DNA of 64,000 nucleotides. Source: Monomorium pharaonis. Lineage: Eukaryota > Arthropoda > Insecta > Hymenoptera > Formicidae. The notes beneath the pieces are model-generated. The model saw only the letters and a program-made list of their open reading frames with translations, was not told the origin of the DNA and made no database searches. The translations under genes were made by a program, and so were the position numbers. Shown in pieces: positions 38,273-48,298 of the stretch. The first letter of the stretch is position 1. Each line of letters begins with the position of its first letter. The DNA lies in NCBI RefSeq assembly GCF_013373865.1, contig NC_050477.1, forward strand, positions 5,788,869-5,852,868. The letters run 5' to 3'.

Positions 38273-39313
38273 TGTAAAACTGATGTTTCTAACTGCTCGT
38301 TCAGAGATTCCGGTGGTGGTCGGAATCTCCTTCTATTTCCGCGATCTAGCCGCAACGTCCCTGTCCTCAGGCGGTCCTGTTCCGCTTGTCTGGTTTACCC
38401 GTTCCTCCGTTTCACCGCCGGAGCACGCTGCGCACACGTGCCCACCGGTTCAACCTTCGTAATTAGTGCGGGGCGGGTTAGACAAATAACTAGACACCGT
38501 AATTAAGATTACTGCAACCGTACGTAACTTTATTTTCAGGTACAAGCTTTGGACTAAGACGGATATCACCATAGAGCTTGTATTAATGGAGAGGTCGTTG
38601 CTATATGTCGGAGTCCGCGCGGGGAGAATCGACAGAGACATGAATATATTCTCATATATTCTGTCTCTTTTCCTGTTGGACATCCCTACCACGCCGTTTT
38701 CTAGAAGGAAAGATGCGCACATACGAACAGTACGACAGGTACGAGCCTACTTACTTGGTGTCTACTTGGGCCTTAGGCTGTTACAGTTACAATTAGTACA
38801 AAAAATTTTTACATACGAAAGTAATACTGTGCATTCATTGATTGGTATGCATCTTTTAGATTCTAAATTATGCACCACTTAATGAATACACAGTGTTATC
38901 TTTGTAAGCAATTTTTTTTCGTACGAGTTCGAGAATCGGGCCTCAGATTGTATAGTTACGAACCTGTTTCCACATGAAAAAAGACAGTATGTATCCACCT
39001 CTCTGTCGATTCTGTCCGCGCGCGATGCACCAAAAGGTCCCTCCATTAATACAAGCTCTATGGATATCACTAACGCGGGACTGCCGCCGAACGCCACCAC
39101 AGTTCGAACGAGAGTGTCCAGGATCTCCACTCCGGTCGCTAACCAGAGTTCATTCGTCCAGCGCAGACGCTTTTTGAGAGAATTCTCGAACGATCGGCAG
39201 TACGTCATTTTCGATCGGAGCTCGCGCCAGCTCCGATATTCCGGAGCTGTCACTCAGCTGTCACTCCAGGTGGCGCCATCTTACGGGCTCGGAGGCTAGC
39301 GCCTTACACCAGC
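38273..39313. mobile_element. About 1-kb copy-1-specific segment with inverted repeats
   Basis: Copy 2 has only about 50 unrelated bases at this position. The segment contains inverted arms at about 38570-38640 and 39001-39062, sharing ATAGAGCTTGTATTAATGGA and AGAATCGACAGAGA. Both strands carry frames of around 100 codons that I do not recognise. It may be a transposon-derived insertion, or a piece lost from copy 2. Ends are not defined by clear target duplications. Confidence 0.5.
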
Positions 39314-39631
39314 ATGTTCTCTTGCACGGCTTATTTTTCTCTTTCCGTTAGAAAGAAAAAAGAAGAGATAAACAACGCGAAAGGTTGAGATAAAAAGAAC
39401 AGATCTTCTGTCTTATTTTTTGCATTTACAAATTTCCTCTTTTCCAGAATCGAGGTCTGCCCTAAACGCAAGAAATACAGCTGAGAAACAGATCGAACGA
39501 TCCCAATCTGGATTTGTTCTCTGCGCTTTATTCCTGCACTTTCTGTACTTATGGCAATCACTCCATAGGATTCTTCCCTTACTCCCGATCCTTTCCCCTA
39601 CTGGAACAGCTGTCTCTCTGTGTAAAGTGAT

Positions 39632-39758
39632 AATGTGTGCTTTCCAGCAAGACACAGTGTAACACAGTATCCACTAGTGTGAGCGAGACACACTGACATG
39701 TTCTTTCTCACACTAATGGACACTGTGTTACACTGTGTCTTGCTGGAAAGCACACATT
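39632..39758. mobile_element. Foldback MITE inserted in copy 1 only
   Basis: Inverted arms of about 52 bp begin AATGTGTGCTTTCCAGCAAG and mirror at the right end. Copy 2 reads straight through at the same point (around 47426), giving a natural empty site. The insertion therefore most likely postdates the duplication. Confidence 0.8.
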
Positions 39759-40280
39759 CTTTTCTCGCACACTGCACGTTTATGACATGTTCGTTATACA
39801 ATATTTATCGTGTGATTGTGTATAAAGAGTAAAAAAACAAGCAAAAGAGCATTCAATAACATTTTATCTCATCCATATGCTTGAATGAGAATGAAAATGA
39901 ATATGCATGAGATTACAGAGGTGATTTATTATTTTCTTCCTCTTTATTTTTAGAGATTGACACAGAGATTGCATACAGAGTTGCAGTTCTCTTATTAGAT
40001 ACCTGATAGCACTGCTTAAAAAAATATCTATATATATGTACATGTATAATTTAAAAAATTATTTTTTGGTTTGTGTAATTTTAAATATTTCTAATATTTA
40101 ATACATCTTTTGATACAATATGATCTTTGATAAAATACGAGTGTTTTAGTTGTATATTTTTTGAGTCATTAACTCCATTCTCTATTTTATCCATATAATA
40201 TTTTCCCCATTGCCCACTGTTTAAAGTAAAATGCTAATCACTTTGCCATTTAATTGATAAATGCATGTTTTTGCTTTCAG

Positions 40281-40711
40281 AACATCGTGAATCATAACAA
40301 TGTGCGACACAAAAATAGAAGATGAACTTGTGCAGTAACGACAATAACTGCTTATAGCGGACGATGAGTAATAGATATCGGAGGCTGATAATCGGAGGCA
40401 CTTGTTCGAGATACATGATCAGCAGGATCTGGAGTCGACTCCAACAAACAGGAGAATTGAAAAGGAATGTGCATGAGGGATCTTGCACGATTCGTGTATC
40501 GTCAAGAAATTATTGTGAGGTAAGTATATTTATTTATATGCTGTAATTTAGAATGGATAATAAAACGCTGTTTTTGTATCACTAGCCGGCGATAGATTTC
40601 TGAACCCACTACAGAGTAACTCTCTGATGCACTTCTGAATCAACAAACCGGCGGGCAGATATTACGGCTTCACTGGCCGATACCCCATCACACTTGTGCC
40701 AAAATCATACA
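40281..40711 (+). other. Two 5' exons of the copy 1 gene
   Basis: Exon 40281-40519 (acceptor CTTTCAG, donor GTAAGT) has stops in all useful frames and is noncoding. Exon 40586-40711 (acceptor CACTAG, donor GTAAGT) matches copy 2 exon 48258-48386, where it opens the coding region at an ATG. In copy 1 the fourth codon is TGA instead of TGG, so this exon is untranslated or encodes only a 3-codon frame. A first exon ending at 38222 is likely. Confidence 0.6.
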
Positions 40712-41356
40712 GTAAGTATGTTAAAGTACTGTGGTACAAATTCAAGTATTAGCCAACACAGACTGAGATATAAAAATACGAAAATTATATATTACAATTC
40801 CACTCATATTTCAAATTATCACTTTATTATCCCAAATTATAGGTCTTTATCGTTATCATATGGAGCTTGAAATAGTTGGGAATTGTTTCTTTAGATAATT
40901 TTGTAGAACAAAGACGATCAATGAATGAATAAATTGATTGAAAAAATTGGAAGGAGAAAGAAGGGGTTGTAAAAATCGCCATTTTCTGTTCTTAGTGGAA
41001 CCTGCAAAATATATTTTGCTTATTTATGAAATAAAAAGAAAATGTTTATTTAGCAGGAAACTGCAAGAAATATTTTAGAATCGATAATGAATGTTTTTAA
41101 AAAGGTTAAATAATATTCTTCTCATTTTAATATCAAATAAGGTAGCAAAACACGTTTTACAAGTTCTCATTAAGAACAGAAAATGACGATTTTTACGCCT
41201 CTTTTTTATAATATTTATATACTTAAATATCTATTATTCTTTTTATTCCTTTTATTATTGTTTCATTTCATTATATTTCTTTGTTTTATTTTTAAATTGC
41301 CACTTTATTTTTACTGTTTTGCAGACTAATGTCGGCGCGGTGATGAACTTAGTCAA

Positions 41357-42084
41357 ATGGCGTCCCCAGTGCATCTCCGATTCACTCAGGTCAACCTTGC
41401 ACCCCGAAACTTATCGCCAGCTGGTTCTAGTAATATCAATAACCCTCATCGAAGCATCGAACTTGCCGGCTTTCGGCTGCGTTGTGGTATCTGGTCCACC
41501 TTTGCTGTAGCAATAGTTTTTGTGGCGGTCGCAAAATTCTTCTTTGGTTATCAGGTAAGTGCATCTGTGTCTGCATTATCTTAAACTTCTAATTAAACTG
41601 TATTACAAAAATTTCCGCCATTCTTTGGCATTTTTTTTATTTTTCCGTTGTCTTCTCACTTTATTTCACAATCTATTAATTTTTATCTTCTCGTTAACAG
41701 GGTCCTGGCTTGGAGATACTCATGTTTTGTGGATTACTAATATTGGTGTTGTCTACCTGTTTATACCTGATCTTCTGCAAGTACAATCGTGACAGAAATG
41801 ATCATCCTAGCAGTCGGTCGGAGCATAACGCTCAGATGCAGGAAGATCATATCGTTACTGTGACGAACGCGTCTAGTATCGGCGATAGTGTTGTTAATAC
41901 AACGACGACGGTGAGGCAGAACCCACCTCCTCCTTATCATATTGCTATTTTAATACCGCCGTCACCGCCGCCGTCATCGCCGCCGTCATCGCCGCCGTCA
42001 TCGCCGCCACTCGTATCCTCGGAGGAGGCGTCGCCACCTTCGTACGACAAGGCATGCGATGAAATCCAACGGCATAAAATTTAA
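41357..42084 (+). CDS. Two-span membrane protein with PY motifs, copy 1 (shortened)
   Basis: Exons 41357-41554 (exon from 41325) and 41701-42084; 193 aa. The start MASPVHLRF aligns with internal Met41 of copy 2. A juxtamembrane GFRLRCGIW precedes TM1 (STFAVAIVFVAVAKFFFGY), then a tight turn and TM2 (LEILMFCGLLILVLSTCLYL). The C-terminal tail carries PPPPYHIAIL, a Ser/Pro repeat from (TCGCCGCCG)n-like DNA, and SPPSYDKACDEI. Both tyrosine motifs are likely ligands for WW domains of Nedd4-type ubiquitin ligases. The pairing of a PPxY and an xPSYD motif behind a membrane span recalls Commissureless and Ndfip adaptors, but I claim no orthology. Copy 1 lacks 66 residues present in copy 2 through an in-frame genomic deletion. 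It may be a functional variant or on the way to a pseudogene. Confidence 0.7.
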
Positions 42085-42853
42085 CTAGAACGGCTCTCGT
42101 CTAAGAATTCTTACTTCGATATTTTTGTGTTCGTTACGCAAGGCAGCACAAGTCAGTTCTCTAGATTTAAGCAACCATTCACGTCTGTGATAAGTGCGCA
42201 ATGATAATGATACATCGATAACACATTGGGAGTTCAGTTCGGGGAAAGAAGATTCACGCGGCAATATTTTTTAGTGGGCATTACAGAGAAAGCCGCGTTT
42301 CGCCAATGAATTTCCGTTTGATACGAGTATAAAATATATTCTAATCTTTTTACTATACTTTATACTATACTTTACTATGAAACTGTGTGATATATATTTA
42401 ACTTAGGTTTAGCCACAATGTAGCGCGTTGCTGGATATTTGCTCTCGATCCATTCGTTTATTCTTCCGGTTAGGACTTCCGCGAAGATAATCGCTTACAT
42501 TCGAGTTTCCTTCGATATACATAATTCACTAAATTATGTTTGATTACATAATTGTCTTCATGATCTTATAGAATAATCTACAAAAATGACTTTTGTTACA
42601 TACATATATATAATGAATGCATTTATAAGAAGACGAGAAAGAGAGAGAAAAACGTATGTATATGTGTGTACTTGTAAATGATTGTTTATCTCATAACTTG
42701 GTATATTTAAAAACAGCTACATATAATACATACTGATGTGAGAACATCTCGTTTGGATGTCTTTCGTAATTGTAAATCGCAAGTGTACTGTAATGTACAA
42801 AACTCATTGTCATTTTTAACTGCAATCTTACAATCTCATTTTTATTTAAAAAA

Positions 42854-44864
42854 CTAGAACACAACATTGCGCTTCGCGCGCGCCACTTAGCATTTTTATA
42901 TTAAACATTGCATTTATTTTTCTTCTGTAATATTACTCACACTATTTAATCCCCTTCTCTATCTCACTCTCTCTCTCCACCACCCTCTAAATTATTAATT
43001 ATATTTTTATATTGTTCAATATTACTCTCACACACTTTAATTAATCCCCTTCTTTATCTCTCTTACATTATCTTTTCTTTATCTCTTTTGTTTATGTTAT
43101 TTGCATCTCTGTATGTATTAGTTTTTATCTAACAGTTGCGCAATATAAGATTAGTCACGTTGCTTTCATACTGTGTTCATTCTGTCTACGTCACATATTT
43201 CACATTCAAGTTTTATATTCGTCATGTCACGGTATCATGAAATGGAAATCGCGTATTAATAAAAGTTTGGTATCTTTATTAATGATGTTACGCGTCATTT
43301 TCACATCAGTATCAAGTCTAACGTGTGCTTGATTAGTACATCAGTATCACATCTAATGTGTGTTTGATTTTTCTGTTAGATTGTTTTTAATTAAACAAAG
43401 CATAATATTACACATAAATGTTGCGAATGTTCTTAATATGTTAATTATTTTATTTCAAATTACACATATTCTACAAAGGCCTATAAATGAAAGAAAAATA
43501 CAATTATGTGATGTGATAAAGGATATTATAACAAATGCAGCGAATAACTTATCATTTGATATACACATTGATACTGCTTTAGAATTTCAAAATTATTGGG
43601 AAGTGGATTTATCTGACATAGAATAGGTAACAGATGAAGAGGGGAAGAATTTTTAGAAAATGATAATTATGGTAGGCACTTTACCTTTCTGAAGCGACGT
43701 TGCACTCCTGTTGTCTTTTCGAAATTTTTAAAATTAAGGCTGTGTCCATTTTACAATGTATTTATATATCATATGTATTGCTTTTAATTCTAATGTTTAA
43801 AACCTTTTTTATTTAAGACTTCGTTTAATAACAGATATTATTTGATTATGTTTTATAAACATTTTTTAAATAAAAATTATAATTGTGGCTTTTAACAAAT
43901 ATTTTAAGATCGTTGATTACTACAAAATATTTTGTAAATTTATATTTGAATATTATTAATTTATTATTAATAATATAAACAATAAATATTTAAAATTTTA
44001 AAAATTAAAAAAAAACTTTTTTGTTAAAATTAAAAAAGTGTATATATACTTTTGTGTGTACGTATATATGTATGTATATTTACGCTTTATTAAATGCTGA
44101 AAATGTAGAAAAAAGAACGTAGAACTTACAAATTAACTTTTTGAAAATTTCTATTTATTAACAATAAATATAATTATTATAACTATTATAATTATTTAAA
44201 AATTATAACTAAATTGTTACAATCAAATTAAAAAAAAATAATTGAAATTGAAATGTTAATATTTTATTGGTAAATATTAAATATATTTAAAATCTTGAGG
44301 TTAATGGTATTACTTTTTTATTCTGCCCCTGTTAAACAAAGTAATATATACAATAATTTTCATGTTATATAAACAAACTTTTAATAAAGTAAAAAAATTT
44401 ATTATCTCCATAACTATTTATATATTTTTTAGATACTGGTTGTAAATTACTTTACAAAGTAAAAACTTAATTTATTAATTTATAAATTAGTATATATTAT
44501 TATTAATGTTATAAAACAAAGTTTATTATTATAAAAATGAGGCTAAAATTTATGAAAAACCATCATTTATGGATTCGAAGAATAAAGCCTGACTTAACTA
44601 TTGCACTATCGTTGACAATATAATTATCATATTGACAATGATAATTTTTCATTAGATGAAAAATATTCATTAAACTTTAATATTTACTAAGAATATCTAA
44701 TGTATTCTTCTGTTTTATTTAGATTAGGCAGGAAAAAGGTAGGACAACCACTCACGCAGGCTTCTCACTGGTAAAAAAATTGTTTTAAATCGACGATTAA
44801 CTTTTGAGTTTGGTTTGTATTGAAACATTAATTTTTATTTTATAAGTAACAAATATAAGCTGAA
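42854..44864. other. AT-rich spacer between copy 1 and ERAL1
   Basis: Contains unrelated AT-rich sequence. The region from 44750 is the ERAL1 3' side. One open frame at 43360-43626 is listed separately. No other gene found. Confidence 0.55.
43360..43626 (+). CDS. Unassigned open frame, 88 codons
   Basis: ATG to TAG with a hydrophobic first half and a more protein-like second half (INERKIQLCDVIKDIITNAA, then DLSDIE at the end). A possible acceptor (TTTTCTGTTAG) lies inside at about 43379, so it could be a terminal exon. Nothing upstream on this strand joins it convincingly. It could be a remnant of a mobile element gene or chance. Confidence 0.25.
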   Translation: MFDFSVRLFLIKQSIILHINVANVLNMLIILFQITHILQRPINERKIQLCDVIKDIITNAANNLSFDIHIDTALEFQNYWEVDLSDIE

Positions 44865-46199
44865 TTACTTCGAAGATGGCTGTATGCTTAGCTTCAATCT
44901 CACTGACGTACGAAAAGCATGTCGCAGTTCTTCCTCTGCCATAACGGCAACTTGGCCTATTCTATTGTTACTGCCACGTGTTAAAAGATGAGCGATACGT
45001 TTGTTGGGACATGTGACGGATATCAATGCCTTGACACTGTCGTCGGGTGCTGGATCAAAATGTTCCAACTTCACCTGTAAACGATAGGGAATCTCATTTG
45101 GTAAAATATCCATCAGCTTTGCTCGCACCGTCAATCGTATTATATCCTCGCACGTATTATCGGTGTAAATATGACCTTCATACTCCCAAGCTCGTGGTTT
45201 AGCTGTATCCAACAAATAAGTCTGCAAAAACATGAAAAATAATATAAGTGTTATGAAGAATTCAAATGGATATTTGATTTTTAAGAATTATATAAAAAAT
45301 ATTTTATTATTAGTCATATGTAATTATCTATATTAGTCGTCTAACATTTACCCTCAAATCATTAACTCCATCTCCAGTCAAAGCAGATATCATAAATACA
45401 TCATAGAAATCTGGAGACTTCTTGCTTGTGGTCAAAGTATTTACAAAATCCAGTAATATTTCCTTCTTCTTCAACCTGTCCACTTTATTAATGATGAGAA
45501 TTATAGGAATTCTGTTTTTTATATCTTCAGTCAAGAGTTCCAATATGTTTAAATCAATTTTGTGTCTAGTATATATATTTTCCCCATCTTGTACGATTCC
45601 TACAATGTCTGCACTGCACAGGGAGATCTTTGGATCTGCCTTGAAACTATTCGCTAATTTAAACTTTTGACATTCCTTTTTGGAAACCATGCCAGGTGTA
45701 TCCATAAATATCAGCTGGGTATCACCTTCACAATAAATTCCACGTGCTTTGGTTTGTGTAGTATGTACCTTGCAGGATACAGGACATACCTATTTAAAGA
45801 CATAAAATATATCAAAAAATATGTGTACATAATAATAAAAATAAATACTTAATTGTTATAATATAATCATGCTAAAAACTCCTCATATTTTTTATACACA
45901 AAGATGTAAATAAGAGGATATGAGATAATTTAATTTATATAAAAGATATAAACAAAGATGATTACCGAACGTTTAATAAGTTGATTAATGAGTGTACTTT
46001 TCCCGACATTTGGTGCACCTAAAAAGGCAATCTTTAGAGACCTTTGGGCTTCACGACGTGGCAATGTAAGATTTTTCTCGTTAGATTGTGAAGAAAGTTC
46101 TTGCGAGTTGCTCGCTAAAATATCAACACTGTTTGCGAAATATCGCCGCAAGTATCGCGCAGTTGCGCGAATCACGCATCTCTCGGTCGTAAATAACAT
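44865..46199 (-). CDS. ERAL1: ERA-like GTPase, mitochondrial
   Basis: GTPase that binds mitochondrial small-subunit rRNA and assists 28S ribosomal subunit assembly. Exons in coding order: 46199-45966, 45789-45352, 45221-44865; 342 aa, all phase 0. Residues 1-25 are Arg-rich and look like a presequence. The P-loop GAPNVGKST is at 61-69, the TQTKARG switch I segment at 90-95, DTPG at 108-111 and NKVD in IILIINKVDRL. ISALTGDGVNDL is the ERA-type G5 region. The C-terminal third, from TYLLDTAKPRAWEYEG, holds the linker typical of ERA proteins and a KH-type RNA-binding domain (ISVTCPNKRIAHLLTRG). The gene is shorter than human ERAL1, mostly at the N-terminus. It stands head to head with copy 2 of the duplicated gene. 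Confidence 0.94.
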
Positions 46200-46620
46200 T
46201 TGACTTATTTGTTGTTAAAAGATGATTCAGAGAAATTTCCATACACACGTCGAGTAATCTCCGCAGATATTCGTAATTATATTTATTCTTTAATTATATT
46301 TTTTCTTTTATTCCTAAAACATTGCACAGCGCAATTTGTAGGTTATGTTTACATGAACAATTTCTTCTCGATTGTCAATTCTGATTTGCACTATTTGCAG
46401 TAACGTGACACACTTATATTGTAACTGTAATTTTACAATTTCATTAAATTTGGTATAGATAATTAATTTAAAAATTCACGAAAATTATCATACCGCTCCA
46501 CTATACTAACAGGACACCGAAGTGACCGAAGTCGATTAGCCGCGCCATATCGCCGTCTCGAATCGTCAAACTCGACGATCTCGCGCACACAGCTTCATGT
46601 GCGGCGTCGCCGACGGAGCA

Positions 46621-46656
46621 ATGGCGGACGACGAGGAGTCGCGCGAAGATAAGTGA
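46621..46656 (+). CDS. Short upstream ORF, copy 2 version
   Basis: Eleven codons, MADDEESREDK, differing from copy 1 at residue 4 (Asp for Gly). Position relative to the start of the duplicated block is the same as in copy 1. Confidence 0.4.
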   Translation: MADDEESREDK

Positions 46657-48298
46657 TCTTTTGGTGTCTGTTATTGATGCGCGTTATCCGTAGCCCGTCG
46701 TCTATTAATCTCTTGTCTGTTTTTTTTCCTTGAGACTTTGTGAGGCAAATATCGCAGTGTCATATGTCGCTAAAAAATCGGACGTTTATTTGAGGGAGAG
46801 GAAAAGGAAAAGAGGGAAAACCGGATGACACAAGGATAATGCGCAACTCCGGCAGGACGAGAGTGTGAAAGTAAAGCGGGGGTAAGTGAAGACGTTGAAC
46901 TCACGGTGTCTCGTGTTACTGTGTCACTACTGATGTAGGAACGAATGAATGAAACTCTATCCACGAACGTATCGACGTCTTCCGCGTTGGCGAATGGATC
47001 CGGAATGAGACACGGAAAACGAGTGAGTATCGCCTTTCCCAACTGGTCCTCGAAAAGACCAGTACGTTCTCTTGCGCTGACTCTTCAGACCTGTTCTTTT
47101 TCTTTTAGCCTCTTGCACGGCTTATCTTTTCTCTTCCCATTAGAAAGAAAAGAGAGAAGAGATAAACAACGCGAAAAGTTCGGATAAAAAGAACAGATCT
47201 TCTGTCTTATTTTTTGCATTTATAAATTTCTCCTTTTCCAGAATCGAGGTCTGCCCTAAACGCAAGAAATACAGCTGAGAAACACCGAGCGATCCCAATC
47301 TGGATTTGTTCTCTGCGCTTTATTCCTGCACTTTCTGTACTTATGGCAATCACTCCATAGGATTTTTCCCTTACTCCGGATCCTTTCTCCTACTGGAACA
47401 GCTGTCTCTCTGTGTAAAGTGATATTCATTTCTCGCGCACTGCACGTTTATGACATGTTCGTTATATATTTATCGTGTGATTGTATATAGAGAGTAAAAA
47501 AACAAGCAAAAGAGCATTCAATGACATTTTATCTCACCCATATGCTTGAGAATGAAAATGAATATGCAGGAGATTACAGAGGTGATTTATTATTTTCTTC
47601 CCCTTTATTTTTAGAAATTGACACAGATTGCATGCAGAGTTGCAGTTCTCTTATTAGATACCTGCACTACTTAAAAAAAATATATATATGTGTATGTATA
47701 TAATTGAAAAAATTATTTTTTGGTTTGTGTAATTTTAAATATTTCTAATATTTAATACATCTTTTGATACAATATGATCTTTGTAAAATTACAGTTACAA
47801 TATGGTCTTAAAATACAAGTGTTTTAGATGTATATTTTTTGAGTCATTAACTCCATTCTCTATTTTATCCATACAATATTTTCATTGTCCACTGTTTAGA
47901 ATAAAATGCTAATCGCTTTGCTATTTAATTGATAAATGCATGTTTTTGCTTTCAGAACATCATGAATCATAACAATGTACGACACTAAAATAGAAGATGA
48001 ACTTGTGCAGTAACGACAATAACTGCTTATAGCGGACGATGAGTAATAGACATCGGAGGCTGATAAGACGCACTTGTTCGAGATACATGATCAGCAGGAT
48101 CTGGGGTCGACTCCAACAAACAGGAGAATTGAAGAGGAATGTGCATGAGTTATCGTGCATGATTCGTGTATCGTCAAGAAATTATTGTGAGGTAAGTATA
48201 TTTATTTATATGCTGTAATTTAGAATGGACAATAAAACTCTGTTTTTGTATCACTAGCCGGCGATAGATTTCTGAACTCGCTACAGAGTAACTCTCTG

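Larger units (their letters stand above)
37749..42853 (+). repeat. Segmental duplication, copy 1 (about 5.1 kb)
   Basis: Directly repeated relative to 46569-51645, about 8.8 kb apart. Homology starts at GTCAAACTCGACGAT and ends after CATTTTTATTTAAAA. It covers the promoter, 5' exons, introns, coding exons and 3' UTR of the two-span membrane gene. Over the start of the 3' UTR I count roughly 13 differences in about 170 bases. Copy-specific insertions and deletions are listed separately. Confidence 0.93.

Noticed and set aside
40364..40546. 60-codon frame in the copy 1 5' exon
   Set aside because: The frame does not continue into the next exon and is not kept in copy 2, where stops interrupt it.
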